Assembly: GCA_018292915.2 (NCBI GenBank)
Contig: JACVVK020000220.1
Location: 107,501-171,500, forward strand
DNA from: Batillaria attramentaria
Taxonomy: Eukaryota > Mollusca > Gastropoda > Batillariidae
Direction of reading: 5' to 3'
DNA: 64,000 nt
The notes under the pieces are model-generated. The model had not been told where the DNA came from, did not search any database, and saw only the letters and a program-made list of their open reading frames with translations. Below are positions 1-11,510 of the stretch, piece after piece; the stretch's first letter is position 1, and the number at the start of each line of letters is the position of its first letter. The translations under genes were made by a program, and so were the position numbers.

Positions 1-685
1 TTTTGACGGAATATTGAAATTTGTCCTTTCCAACTGAATGTGCTTCATGTCGTTTTGTGTAGTATAGATGCATAAAACTCAAGGGGGTTTTACTTAACGC
101 CGTGTCGTCGGGGGGGGGGGGGGGGGGAGGGGGGGGGGTTGGCATGATGCTAAGCTGACCGCTAATGTTATTTCAAAGAACGCACTAAACATCCTGGACA
201 TGCCAGTATATCGTCCATTATATTCATGACTACAATGACCACTGAGTTTTCCCATCATCATCATCATCATCATCGTCGTCGTCATTACCATCACCACCGT
301 CATCATTGTCGTCCCTTTGTCGTCAGTCATCATGAAAAAAATATGCTTATGTTTTTGTTTATTTCTAGGTTTTTCTTGGCGTGGGCTTTTCCCCGTGGTC
401 TCTGTATGTAGAAGGTAGGTGAAACATATCTTCCGCTTCGCATAATTTTCTATACACGGAAAATATTCCCAAATAAATCTTACTTATTTTTTACATGGAT
501 ATCTAAACACAGTTTCATAACAGTGATAATGCATGACCCTAGTTCAGCTGTTTGGTCAGATTAATGGCCTGGAAAAGTGTGACCTTTTTTAAAAGGGTGC
601 TCCGTTACGCAAGTTTTTTCTCATACAAACACGCACGCTTAGCTTTTGTGATTATTTCTGCGTACAGCTGCATGCTGTCAGACGC

Positions 686-769
686 GTTTTACCTGACTGT
701 GAATGTGCGTGTGGTTTTACCTGACTGTGAATGTGCGTGTGGTTTTACCTGACTGTGAATGTGCGTGTA
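686..769. repeat. Tandem repeat, 28-bp unit x3
   Basis: Three nearly identical 28-bp units begin at 686, 714 and 742. Each contains ACCTGACTGTGAATGTGCGT. Confidence 0.9.
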
Positions 770-1322
770 GGGAGGTGTAAGGCTAAACAGACAGGGCGCG
801 GAAGTGGTACATTGATACTTAACACACCCCACCACACGTCCTTGGGCTGTGCGATAACAAGTCAAGGCGCATTGCCCCTATAAAAAAGAGTAACGTTCGT
901 CTGTTGCGACAGACAGAAGCCGGTCGGCTTGTCTGACCGTTTGTATGTTAACGGGTCACGGGGAAATATTTCCTTGTTTCAGTCTCTTCACTGTAGGTGA
1001 CTCACTCAAGGTTTCGTAAGTACTTAGCTACTATGGGGGTATATTTATCTGTGGTGGAAAGTTTGCATGTGTTTGTGGCGTCACGGGTCCGCCAGCTTGT
1101 ATTTCAAATTTATGTGTGCGTGCGGTAGAACATAGTTTTGGTGTCAACATAGACGTGTTGGTGATTATATCTTCCTGTTGTTGCACCTTTGCACTATGAT
1201 TTTCTCGTAAACCATTGCAATACGGTTTATATTTGTATGAAGGTAGTTTGTCACACATACTGTTCCCTTCTCCTCACTGTATGAGCTTCTCTTTATATCA
1301 CAGCTAACGCTGCAGGTAGGCA

Positions 1323-1406
1323 GTCTGCTTTGAAATGCGACCATTAACATGATCTGCTCCTTTGAAATGCGACCATTAACATAACGTGCCCCTTTGAAAT
1401 GCGACC
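1323..1406. repeat. Tandem repeat, 32-bp period, about 2.5 units
   Basis: The block TTTGAAATGCGACC recurs at 1,329, 1,361 and 1,393, giving a 32-bp period. The third unit diverges after that core. Confidence 0.85.
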
Positions 1407-2462
1407 ACAGAACGGGCTAATTCCCTCTTTGCTAAGCCAGCTAATGATTTGGAACAGTTTCGCTCGTGAGTGCGCCTGTACACTCGAAACATACTTGGTG
1501 ATTAGTACAGCTAAAGCGATACAATGTTTACATTTTGCGCGAGCGGTCAAACGTTCAAATTCTACGACTGTTGTGGAGCTGGAACACTCAGTGTGGTCGT
1601 CTCGTCATCGAGTACGCTTATGTTGGCTCAGTGCCAGCATTACAGACGCTGTCATTGTCCAGGTGTCTAAACGGTGTGATGATAGATACCACGAAAACAG
1701 TTCAGAACGATCTGTGAACATAAAAATGGTAGTATTAGACACTTTAACATAACCTTCCTTGTCATACACCAGTAAGGTGTACACTGGCAATAGAAGCTCC
1801 CACTTGCTGTGGATTTGCACCTGCCTTTTCCACACTCCAGTCAGTTGTCCCGGGCAAAAGGCTCCTTTGGGTGAGAGACGTGCACCTAAGTGCCCTTTCA
1901 TATTCCTGGCGGTTGAACCGTAGCGAAACCTCCCTTTGACAGCACAGTGCATTTACAGTTTTCTATCGGCAGGGGTGCGGTCATGGTGTAACGCAACCCT
2001 ACGAGGCCAGTCTGCTGAAGTGGTTTGTCACTTCTCTGAGAACATTCAACAGTTCACTGTGTGGCATTACCCACCCAACAGAACACGTCACGGTTTGTTT
2101 GTTTAGTTTGTTTCAAATCAGTCAAAGTTTGTATTATGTGTTGCTTTTCCATGCCTTATATCACCTCTTCTCAAACTCCAATACGGTCGATTTCAATATA
2201 AGTATACCTGTTGCACATCTGACGCTCTGGCAACAAATACATAACTAGACAGAAGACTTATTAAGATTGAAACTGAACAATGTAATGACTCTTAATTTTT
2301 CTTGTAATGAGCTTGTAATGAGGTGTAATTTCTGGTCTCATTAATTTGTAATATCTATGTTCCAAGAGAGACCGCTTCGTTAATAATTCTGATCACTTTT
2401 ATTAACATGCAAGACGATACTGTTTTAAGTTCCTTCAATTTTTCGATTTTTTTTTCTTTCAG

Positions 2463-4338
2463 TCGTTGTTTTGTCTTGCGGCGGGGAAGATGGAGACGAA
2501 TTCCAATGCCCTCAAATGGAACCAGGTTATGATATTGATAAGAGGTTATCAGACAGCATTTCTCTTCACATACTGAATGCCACCTATGCCAGAGGAGGTC
2601 GTTATGAATGTAAGGTGATCGGCCCTGGGAACAATGCCGATCCGTGTGAACTTGAAATTAACGGTATGCACAGTTGTGTTGATGACGTATAGATTGATGG
2701 ATGAATTGTGGAGTGTTTGATGAATCGATGGATGGACTTTTTAGTGTTTGATGGATTGATGGACGGACGTTTGAGTGTTTGATGGATCGATGGATGGATT
2801 TTTGAGTGTTTGATGGATCGATAGATGGATTTTTCAGTGTCTGATGATCGATGAATGGATTGTAGAGTGTTTGACTTATGGATTAATGGATCAATCATTG
2901 AGTGCTTGATGGGTTGTGGAGTGTTTGATGAATTGATGGGTGGAACGTGGAAGGCGTGATTGATGATTTGATGGATGGATTGTGCGACGCTTGAATGATG
3001 GGTTAATGGATCAATTCCTGAATGTTTTGGACTGATGGATTTTATTGATTGTAGCAGCTAATGGGTAAACAAAAAGTGAAAGCTTGGTGGTTCTAGTGTC
3101 TGAGTTCGTGTGAAATATTCAGAGATTCAATTGAAATCTAGACCAATTGTTTTCGTTATATGGAAAGAGACAATGTCCTTCGACTTTATATGGATAGTCA
3201 GACAATGTCCTTCGACAACAAAACTTCCATATATGATTATTAAAGACCTTTTTAGCTGTATATAATATGTTGCAGTGATGATGCAGGCGGCATTGCATTA
3301 TGCAAACGCAACATAACGGCCGGTAGTGTCAAATTTTCGAAAATATTCAGGTCTCCTTAACGAGAAGTATACAGATGTTAGTACCTACACCGACAAATGT
3401 GACCCGTTCTCACAAAAGGGACTATAAGTCGAGAAATATCAATTTTGAGGTATGTATCTCACTGCAATCTACTGGTTATGCAATTTAATTCAATATAAGA
3501 ATTGAAAGCTGTACTACTAAAATTGACAGAGATATCAGCAGTTGAAGTTGGCTACTCACAAGGCGGCCATACTGACCCCCGGCACTCTTTTCGCCTGTAG
3601 CGGCGTTCGGCCTAGCGCGACTTACGGTCCCTTTTGCGAGAACGGGTCACAAATTAGGTGTTATCACTACTGTTAACAGGAAATCCTGTCTATACAGTTC
3701 GCTAATTATCAACATCTTATTGCTTGTTTCCAAGGCAAACCAGACCCGCCACATAACATCACCGTGTCCAATTCAACCTACGACAGCTTCACGGTATGCT
3801 GGACACCAGCATACGACAAAGGATTGCAGCAGGATTTCGTACTGCTCTTCAGGCCAGCTGGAACTACAGACGACTTCACGACTGTGAAGGTTTCTCCTCC
3901 TTCTGCAACCTGCTTCCGTGTTCATGGTAAGGCCGCATACTTATCGTGCATTTGGCAATACAGTCGCTAAAGCTTTTCGAGAATATTTTATCGTAACTCT
4001 GTGATTTTGTGCATAATAATCTATTGGAAATCGATGATTGAAAACTTGTGTACTAACTTTTTATTCACCATGGGTATGATTTTGAAAATTCAGTAGCTGA
4101 GGATCTCGGCATAAGTAAATATTTATGCGAAAATGTGGGATGGAAAAAAACAACAACTAACAAACATACAAAAACTATAAATATACCTCCCAACAACCTT
4201 AAGTAACAATGATGTCACATGTAATATTGTTCAGCAATTTAATATCTTCATAAGGCAGTGGGAAAAGTGAATATTTTGTGCTTTCATAAAGTGATAGTTT
4301 GGAAGGCTGGTTTGGCTTACACAAAAAACCCAACAAGC

Positions 4339-4372
<34 letters not shown>

Positions 4373-7326
4373 CCAGAATTGGAAAGCCAGAGAACACTGG
4401 CTGTAATACAATTACATGCATTAGGTCACGATAGGCTGATTAACCTTCTCTCACTCTCTCTCTCCAAAAGTGGCTCCATAAAAAGTTACAGTCGAAAATT
4501 GTCGGCGACTCAGTTACCAAACATACGATCGTACCCATGGCCTTAGCGCAAAGAATTAAGTAATAATCATCATATATAGGTTAGTGCGGGAAGTGGTAGA
4601 TTTATACTTTAATGTTGATAACATTATCAACCTACGGGTTTATATTTGAACGGTAATATCATCGACATAGTTTATAGTAAACGAATACAAGCAGAATAGA
4701 TCCACTATCATTATAAGTACAGTTTCAACTAAATGAGTGCCTGTCAAAATCAAACTCCAGCTTTTCAAAAGTTTTTGATACCCCAACATGTGAAGAACTC
4801 GATTGATTAAGGCGGAATGTTTTGTTATTGTTTTCTAAATGTATTTCCTGTCTATTTTTGGTCTGTGATTTCAAATGAAATTAAAACATTACCACTGTTT
4901 TAACGAAGTCACTGGGGCAAGGGTATAACAAGAACTTGATAACTTTGATGGTGTTGGTTGTTTTTGTTTTTCTGACAGACTTGAAGCCAGGATCTGAATA
5001 TGAAATTTCGGTAATTGCTGTAAACGAATTTGGAGTGAGTGAATCTCTGGAGACAAACGTGTATGGCAGGACTCAGGGTAAGTGTGCATATCCTAACTTT
5101 GTTTTTAATTTATTTGTGTATCTCTTCTGCCTTGTTCGTTTTCCATTTTTTGCCCCCGATCGCATTTCTTTGTCTCAACAATCGGAATGTTCAACGATTC
5201 AAACCTCTCTCTCTCTCTCTCTCTCTTCTCTTCTCTGTAGAAACATGTCAGCCCCCCTTCAGGTTCAGTTCGCGGCGCTTTGAGCCGATTCATGAAATTG
5301 GGTAAAGCGCCTATACAATACTCATTATTATTAATAAAAATTACGGCTTCGTATTATTTCAGATATAGAGGCGGAGGAAGATGTGTTCCTAGCTGCTTTC
5401 ATCGTGTTCCTTGTTCTTTTCCTGTTGTCCATTGTACTGTCTGCAGTCTTGTACTTCTGCTGGAAGAAACGATATCAGGGAAACCGACGCCCCCGACAGA
5501 TGAGTTAGTGTCAAAATTCTTAGTCGTCAATACAGTTTTATTCTTCATGGATATTGTATCAGAATTTTATGTAGGTTTTATTTTCTTCAGAAATTGTAGG
5601 TTTAAATATAACTGCCATTGCTCGTGCGAGGTTAGGCAAAGACACCAGTGAATTACTTGTAAGATTAGGTTAGATAATAAGGCTAGCCATTCTTACACAA
5701 TCATCAATTGTACAGATCATTCTTATGGTGAGATGGGGATGGTTTCTTTCTATGCGTATAAAGCTGAGGAGTACTTTCTAGACAGAATAAGAGTCAGCTT
5801 TACACATGTAGAAACCTCCCTTGAGCGTGCAATAGGGAGATAACTCGAGGTGTCGGTATAAATGGCACTGATTCAGTTGCTTTGCAGTGCACTTAATTAA
5901 TTTAATTTTCTCTCCATTTTTTTTTTAAATTTTGATTCTTGACTATTTACAAATTGTAATTGTTTTACAACAAGCAGCACACAATTTAGTGGTCTCGCTA
6001 TTTACATTTCTAGCAAAACGCTATCCATACGATGAGTGTGAACCTGACGTCACCGAACACGGGTACGGAAAAGTGACAACTGAAACTGAAACGGGTGTGT
6101 ATTATTTCGTTTTTGTTGTGCATCTTCTGTTGCATGTTACAACCAGTCTGCATACGTAAAACTAACAGTGTACTCTAAAAACAAGCATACTTCTAGATAA
6201 GTTACATCATTTCTCATAAATTCGACAATAAGGTCTGTGCCGGTTTGTGCCGGTTGGTTTGTCTGTTCGTTTGCTTGTTTGCTCGTTGCTCCGTCTTTGT
6301 TTTCACCAATACGTAGTGAAAAAAGGACCTTAAACTCCAAAACACCCAACCACCCGACCTCCCGGCAATACGGTATTTGTGAAGCTGAATTGAATTGGGC
6401 TGAATTTCTCATCAGGTGGCAGGTCCGATCAGAGCCGGGAAAGGCAGTATGAAAATGTTCACCCTGAGAAGAGAGACGAAAGTGGTATGTCGTTAAAATT
6501 CAATGGACATTTACAATGAATTGATTTGCATTACACCTTAAGTAGCTATTATGGTGTAGATTTTTCGATGTCTGGTGCCATTTATTATTGGAAAATGATG
6601 ATAATTGATTTCCTGTTAGTAATAACGATGCTTATTTCAGAAAATTCTCTCAGCATATATTTCACTAACACTTAACAGCACAAAGCTGTGATGTTTAGAT
6701 TTAAGATGGTGAACAGGTCAATTAAAGCGATTTAAAAAGTAGTTTCTGACAGTTTTCAAATGACATTTGCGGAGTTGTGACGACAAGAAGGGAAAAGAGA
6801 ATTTGTTAAGCGAAAACTTACTCTTGAATGGGTGGTCTAGTTAATAACCACTGAGATTATAACCTTTCTAATCTTTGAGGAAAAAAAAAACGTATGCACT
6901 GGCATACACATGAACACAAATGGATAAAATAATCCTGGGATTAACTAAGCAAGAAGTAAGATTTCACAAAGTTGTAAATTTCTGCTTCACGAAACGGTCT
7001 CTATTCTGTGTTCTGTATGATACTCTTTCTATAACCATGGACGCTCTGACTAACTTGTGAAATACTGATTTAGATCTGCCACCGTTTGGTCCCTGTACCC
7101 AGGAGGGCGTAGAACCAGGCCGTGCAGCCACCGTCACCGTGGAGGACACACACCACGCAAACACTTCATCAGACGGACTTCTGCACGGTTAGTTGCAGTA
7201 TATCTCCTGCTTTTCCGCTTTCTCGTCTAACAGTTCAGCACTCAACCCGAATAAACTGACAGGCTGCGTTCTGTATTCACCATAGGGCACTTGAGTTTTA
7301 TCGGGCTCTGAGAACTCCAGACTTCA

Positions 7327-7391
<65 letters not shown>

Positions 7392-7567
7392 CACGTACTT
7401 CAGCAGAATGGTCACATACAGTATCTTAAGGAGAATGAATATAAATGTGCCTAGTTCCAGGTTCCATCCTTGTCTGAACTTCTCTCTTTTAAATGGATTT
7501 TGTAAAAAGGTGAATGCTATCGAGACAAATATTCACATAAACCACAGTTTTCACCCCCCCCCCCGCC

Positions 7568-7647
<80 letters not shown>

Positions 7648-7723
7648 TCCTTTCTTTCGTTTCTTTTAAAAGTCTTTTTTCGTGTGTGCAGATAAGTCTG
7701 AAGATGAAGAGATCTACCTGTAA
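2463..7723 (+). CDS. Type I transmembrane receptor with Ig and fibronectin III domains (3' exons)
   Basis: Eight exons fit GT-AG splicing: 2463-2663, 3735-3926, 4979-5077, 5363-5503, 6014-6094, 6416-6484, 7074-7187 and 7692-7723 (stop TAA). Every junction is phase 1, and every internal exon is a multiple of three. Exon 1 is the C-terminal part of an Ig domain: LSC is the first cysteine and YECKV the second. Exons 2 and 3 form one 97-residue FN3 domain (conserved W in VCW, then LKPGSEYEISVIAVNEFG). Exon 4 encodes a membrane helix of about 22 hydrophobic residues (FLAAFIVFLVLFLLSIVLSAV) followed by basic WKKRY. The tail of about 110 residues contains YGKV, YENV and a terminal EEIYL. It is probably a surface adhesion or signalling receptor; ligand and orthologue are unknown. 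The signal peptide and 5' exons are missing from this model. Confidence 0.8.
2694..3045. repeat. Minisatellite, about 31-bp unit, in receptor intron
   Basis: Degenerate units of the form GTTTGATGGATCGATGGATG plus about 11 bp recur with a period close to 31 bp. They are regular to about 2,870 and then decay into scattered GATGGAT repeats. The array starts about 30 bp after the exon donor at 2,664. Confidence 0.8.
3399..3650. mobile_element. MITE-like inverted-repeat element in receptor intron
   Basis: The left end GTGACCCGTTCTCACAAAAG is repeated in inverse orientation at the right end (CTTTTGCGAGAACGGGTCAC). The inverted repeats extend about 35 bp with few mismatches. The 252-bp element is flanked by AAAT at 3,395-3,398 and 3,651-3,654, a possible 4-bp target duplication. 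It has no coding potential. Superfamily is not assigned. Confidence 0.75.
7331..7389. repeat. (GT)n microsatellite
   Basis: Near-perfect GT run in the last receptor intron. Confidence 0.95.
7551..7645. repeat. Poly-C run followed by (CA)n microsatellite
   Basis: A C-run near 7,554-7,564 is followed by a perfect CA array from about 7,571 to 7,645. The array ends about 46 bp upstream of the last receptor exon, so it sits close to the branch-point zone of that intron. Confidence 0.95.
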
Positions 7724-9289
7724 CCACATCGTTCACCGTGGATTGTCTACACACTGCACATTGACTGAGATTATAGCAAACATACTCCTTTGAAACCCCC
7801 AGAGCAACACTGCCTTGCGAGGACTGCGTACGACCCTGAATTGTTCGACAATGTAGGGAAGAACATTTTCAAACGGCAACAGAAACTACATTTACTTTTT
7901 TATTAGTCAAATGTATACAACAGTGTGGTTTATTGGACTCACTTTGTGACGTCTATCACAAAACATATCGATTTTGATCTGCAGACAGATCAAGGTTTTT
8001 CTTTTTGTGTTCCTGGATTTTAAAGAAATGTCAGTTCAATTCTTTTTTCTTTTTCTTTTTTCCAAAACAGCACTGCCAATTCCCTTTTCTTTTAATTGTC
8101 AGCCATAAAATGTCAATAGCGATTTGTTTTATGCAAAATATGTTTAAACAAATCACGTAAACTTTGTGATAAAGGTTTCATTTCTGACGACTGCTGGAAA
8201 TTAGCTCCCCTGATTGTAGATTGTTTCCCTTCACTTGCCACCTCTGCTTGAGTCCTGCAGTCTTAAGTTACGAACTTGATTAACAAATGCAGTGATTCTA
8301 TTTTGGGTGGAAGGTGACTGATTTTGGTTTTGGTTATAATATTTTTCAGTAGCTGCATAAGTTTCAAAGTTTGTTTAGACGTATCTTATTAAAATTGAAG
8401 TTTGAAATGGGGAGTATAGACTTCTGTTGGTGCTGATATTTGTCATAATTATACATGTATGTCTTCCCTGTTTCAAAAGAAACCGCTTCCAAAACGACAA
8501 CCCAAGCAGATATTAATATTAACTCCAGAATCTACAAAGAAGTCACATAAAATATAAGACAAAAGAGAATGGTTAATTACAAGGAATGTAGTTTTTGTGA
8601 TATCCGTACAAGTGGAAGATATCAAATGTTTGTTGTTGTTGTTGTTGTTGTTGTTTTGCAAAAGATAGAACAGACTGTTGATATTGTGCTCATTATTGAG
8701 ATATTGGCACGAAAGCCTTGATCAAAAATAATATATGTTTATCTGAAAGTTTTTTTGTTTTGTTTTGTTTGTTCTTTTTCGAACAGATGCCCTTAAAATC
8801 ATTCTACTGCTTTTTCTCATTAAATGTATCAACATCGTCATTGTCACTAATATCCAGGAGAGATGTTCGTCTCATGTATGATGTGTTCGCAGTGTTTTTC
8901 CCGTTTAAAAAAAATGTTTAAACAGAAGTTAGCTCTCTGATGTTACTGTTAGAAGGGTTACATTTAATGATATCGCTTTATCATACCTAATATTACAAAG
9001 TGAGTACATGATATGTCGCGATGTGAAACCTTTCTTTATTGTATTGAACAATCTCTTGCACATGATGGCAATCTCACTGACAAGTACGTGTCATTAAAGT
9101 GTCAGGTATTTTATGCTCAGACCTTTCAATGCTACAAACAGGATTCAGAGTAAGTCTGTCAAGAGATTATCTTCCTTGTTTGTATATTATCTCCCTTCAC
9201 CTGCCGACTTTGGCCTGCGAAACAGGGACACAGTTACTGCCAGTAGCAAATAATCATTGCAATACAGAAGGCTTGTATGACTGAAGCAG
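7724..9289 (+). other. Presumed 3' UTR and intergenic sequence of the receptor gene
   Basis: AT-rich sequence with no supported coding region. No AATAAA was found close to the stop codon; ATTAAA occurs at about 8,820 and 9,096, and either could be a weak polyadenylation signal. A (GTT)n tract lies near 8,631-8,653. The UTR end cannot be placed. Confidence 0.4.
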
Positions 9290-9474
9290 TGAGATGGAGT
9301 GGTGTGTAAGAATTTTTATGGCAGTTATGCAGTTGGAGTGGTGCGCAAGCAGCTGTTTAATGGGTTTTTTTTAATGACATTTATGCAGCTGGAGAGTGGT
9401 GTGTAAAAATCTGTCAAAAGTTTTATTTGGCAATAATATTATGCAGTTGGAGTGGTATGTAGGAATCTGTGAAG

Positions 9475-9995
9475 GGTTTTTGTTGTTGTTGTTGTTGGGG
9501 GTTTTTTTTGTTTTTGTTTTTTTGCTGTCACAACTGTTTGCCGGCTCCAGTGGTGTTCCTTCCTGGTAATTGATGGAATCCACGGAGGGCTCTGAAGTTG
9601 GGGTAATTTTTATCCTGCATGATGAGGATGATGGTAAAATGATGCTATGGAAGTCCGTGTGGTTTGGGACTGCGGGGCAGGGCCGCATTCCACGCTTCCT
9701 GTCATAAATATCCCGGCATTAACCAGGCCCGGGAACTACGGCACCTGCGGTGCCGGCCGTGTAACATCCACATCATAAGACGTGTCATACCAAGGGAAGC
9801 ACCCCCAAAGTCGCACCCGTGAAGTGGGTGAATCTCGGCTGTGTGGCAACAGCCTCCCCAATGGGCCCATAGCACACCCGCTCTGGGTAGGAGCCGACCT
9901 AGGTAGGAAGAATCCCGCTTGCCTCGGCTGGGACTCGAACCCGGGTCTCCAGGTCCATGGTCCGAAGTGCTAACCACTACACTACGGGGATCGGT
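9475..9995 (-). mobile_element. tRNA-derived SINE
   Basis: Read on the minus strand, the head has an RNA polymerase III A box TAGTGTAGTGG (9,974-9,984) and a perfect B box GGTTCGAGTCC (9,931-9,941). The 3' tail is A-rich with AAC repeats (9,475-9,540). It is flanked by an 11-bp TSD, AATCTGTGAAG, at 9,464-9,474 and 9,996-10,006. R copy 2 has the empty site near 48,287-48,300, which confirms a discrete insertion of about 521 bp. It is not a functional tRNA gene. Confidence 0.9.
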
Positions 9996-11028
9996 AATCT
10001 GTGAAGAATTTATTATGACAAGCTAAGGATTAAAAAAAAATCTTTTTCTACTTATTGGTAATTGATTTATTTATATGAACATGCGTGTTTCTTTTTCATG
10101 AATAAAAGTTTGCTTCTTTTTGTGCTTGTTTGGTATTTCTATGTTTTCACTTTTGAGGGGTCAGCATCCCAGAAAATGTGTCTAAAACCAATTTGTACCC
10201 AAAATGCGTTTTGGGTATTTGATGTGCTAATTGGCTACGCAGCGCTACCAAGCGTGATACACGGGGTACGCGTGTCAGATAAGACATTACTCTCCACGAA
10301 GAACCGCCACGATATTCTTTTACCAACAACATGAGTAGTTTCAAAAGCATAATTATATGGGATAAGCTCCCACAAAGGAGGGCAAAGGGTGAATTTTTAG
10401 GCATATGGAGTTATTTGCATCTCTGAACAATGAAAAAAAAAAACTTTTTGGTATGAAAATTATTTCTGTACCATAGTGTAGGCCTGAGATTTGTTTGTAA
10501 AAAGCTTGCTGTTGAAAAGTGGCCATTTGGAGAAAATGGAAGGTAAAGTGTATCAATTAAGGGAATCATGCCGGCCTGATCAGCGCGTGTGTATTATAAG
10601 CTCGGTTTTAACATGTTTAGGGAGAGACCAAAAAAAAAACCAAAAAACTTTGAACCGATCAGTCGGACGAAACAGATCGCGAAGTGGTAAGTCGTAGAAT
10701 ATCAGTCTGGCCACGTGCCAGGGGGACAAGGACATGTCCTCGACCTGTGTTTACTAAGCTACCACTCACGTCCGTTCTCTCTTTTTCTTTTATGAGCTAC
10801 ATTCACTCTTGCAACTTTCACAAAAAGTTGATTTTTGTTGCTTACAGACCCCAAAATGAAAATAATTTTAAGAAATCTGTGTTGCTGAATAAGACACCAC
10901 ATTCACCTGTCTGTTTATCTTTAAACCTCCCGAAACAAATAAGCAGCTCTCTAGCTGCCCTTCCTCTCATCCGTCAGGTTTCTAAGTGTGGCCCTTTCAT
11001 CTGTATTCAGGTGCGCCGGAACCGAGGG

Positions 11029-11510
11029 GGGGGGGGGGGGCAGCTGCCCCCCTGTACCCAAGCAGGGGGGGGGGGGACAAGAGTATCTTTTTGTCCCCCC
11101 CCCCCCCCGGAAAATTAGGTGACTATGGCAATTTGGCAAGGGGGGGGGGGGGGGCAAAGCCATGGTCTTGCCCCCCTCCCTTCCCCTACCCCCTCCCCCT
11201 ACTCCCCTCCCCCTCTTCCTGCTCTCTCCCTCATCCCACCCAACAGAGACCCCCCCCCCCCCCCCCCCCGCTTTTCACTTTCTTTGGGCAACGTCCTACC
11301 TTTCAGTGGCTTCCTGGTTCGTAAAGGTTTTTGTCTGCGCAGCATCTGAACGCCCCCAACCCCCACCCACCCACCCACCCCCCTCCCCTCCCCTCCCCTC
11401 CGCCGCTGTTCACTTTCTTCGGGCAACGTCCTTCGTTTCACTGGCTCACTGGTTCGGAAAGGTTTTTGTCTGTGCATCATCTGAACGCCCCCCCCCCCCC
11501 CCAGTTGTAA
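11029..11510. repeat. Alternating poly-G / poly-C tracts
   Basis: Runs of 10-17 G alternate with runs of similar length of C. They could form hairpins or G-quadruplexes. The same arrangement occurs in R copy 2 at about 50,493-50,985. Confidence 0.85.

Larger units (their letters stand above)
1..2462. other. Upstream/intronic sequence of the receptor gene, no exon identified
   Basis: No convincing exon is seen. The stretch ends in a polypyrimidine tract and AG acceptor at 2,461-2,462, so at least its right end is intron. It contains a G-run at 110-138, a short CAT trinucleotide run near 254-275 and two short tandem arrays annotated separately. A TATAAAA-like string near 877-885 is followed by small hairpins (about 897-925), but nothing shows that it is a promoter. 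Short open frames here are not supported by splice sites or recognisable domains. Confidence 0.5.

Noticed and set aside
7333..7754. Open frames of Cys-Val or His-Thr repeats around GT/CA tracts (also near 15,000, 17,000, 29,400, 51,600)
   Set aside because: Microsatellite translation only.
9931..9995. tRNA gene on the minus strand
   Set aside because: A and B boxes are present, but it is the head of a 521-bp SINE with a TSD and does not form a clean tRNA acceptor.
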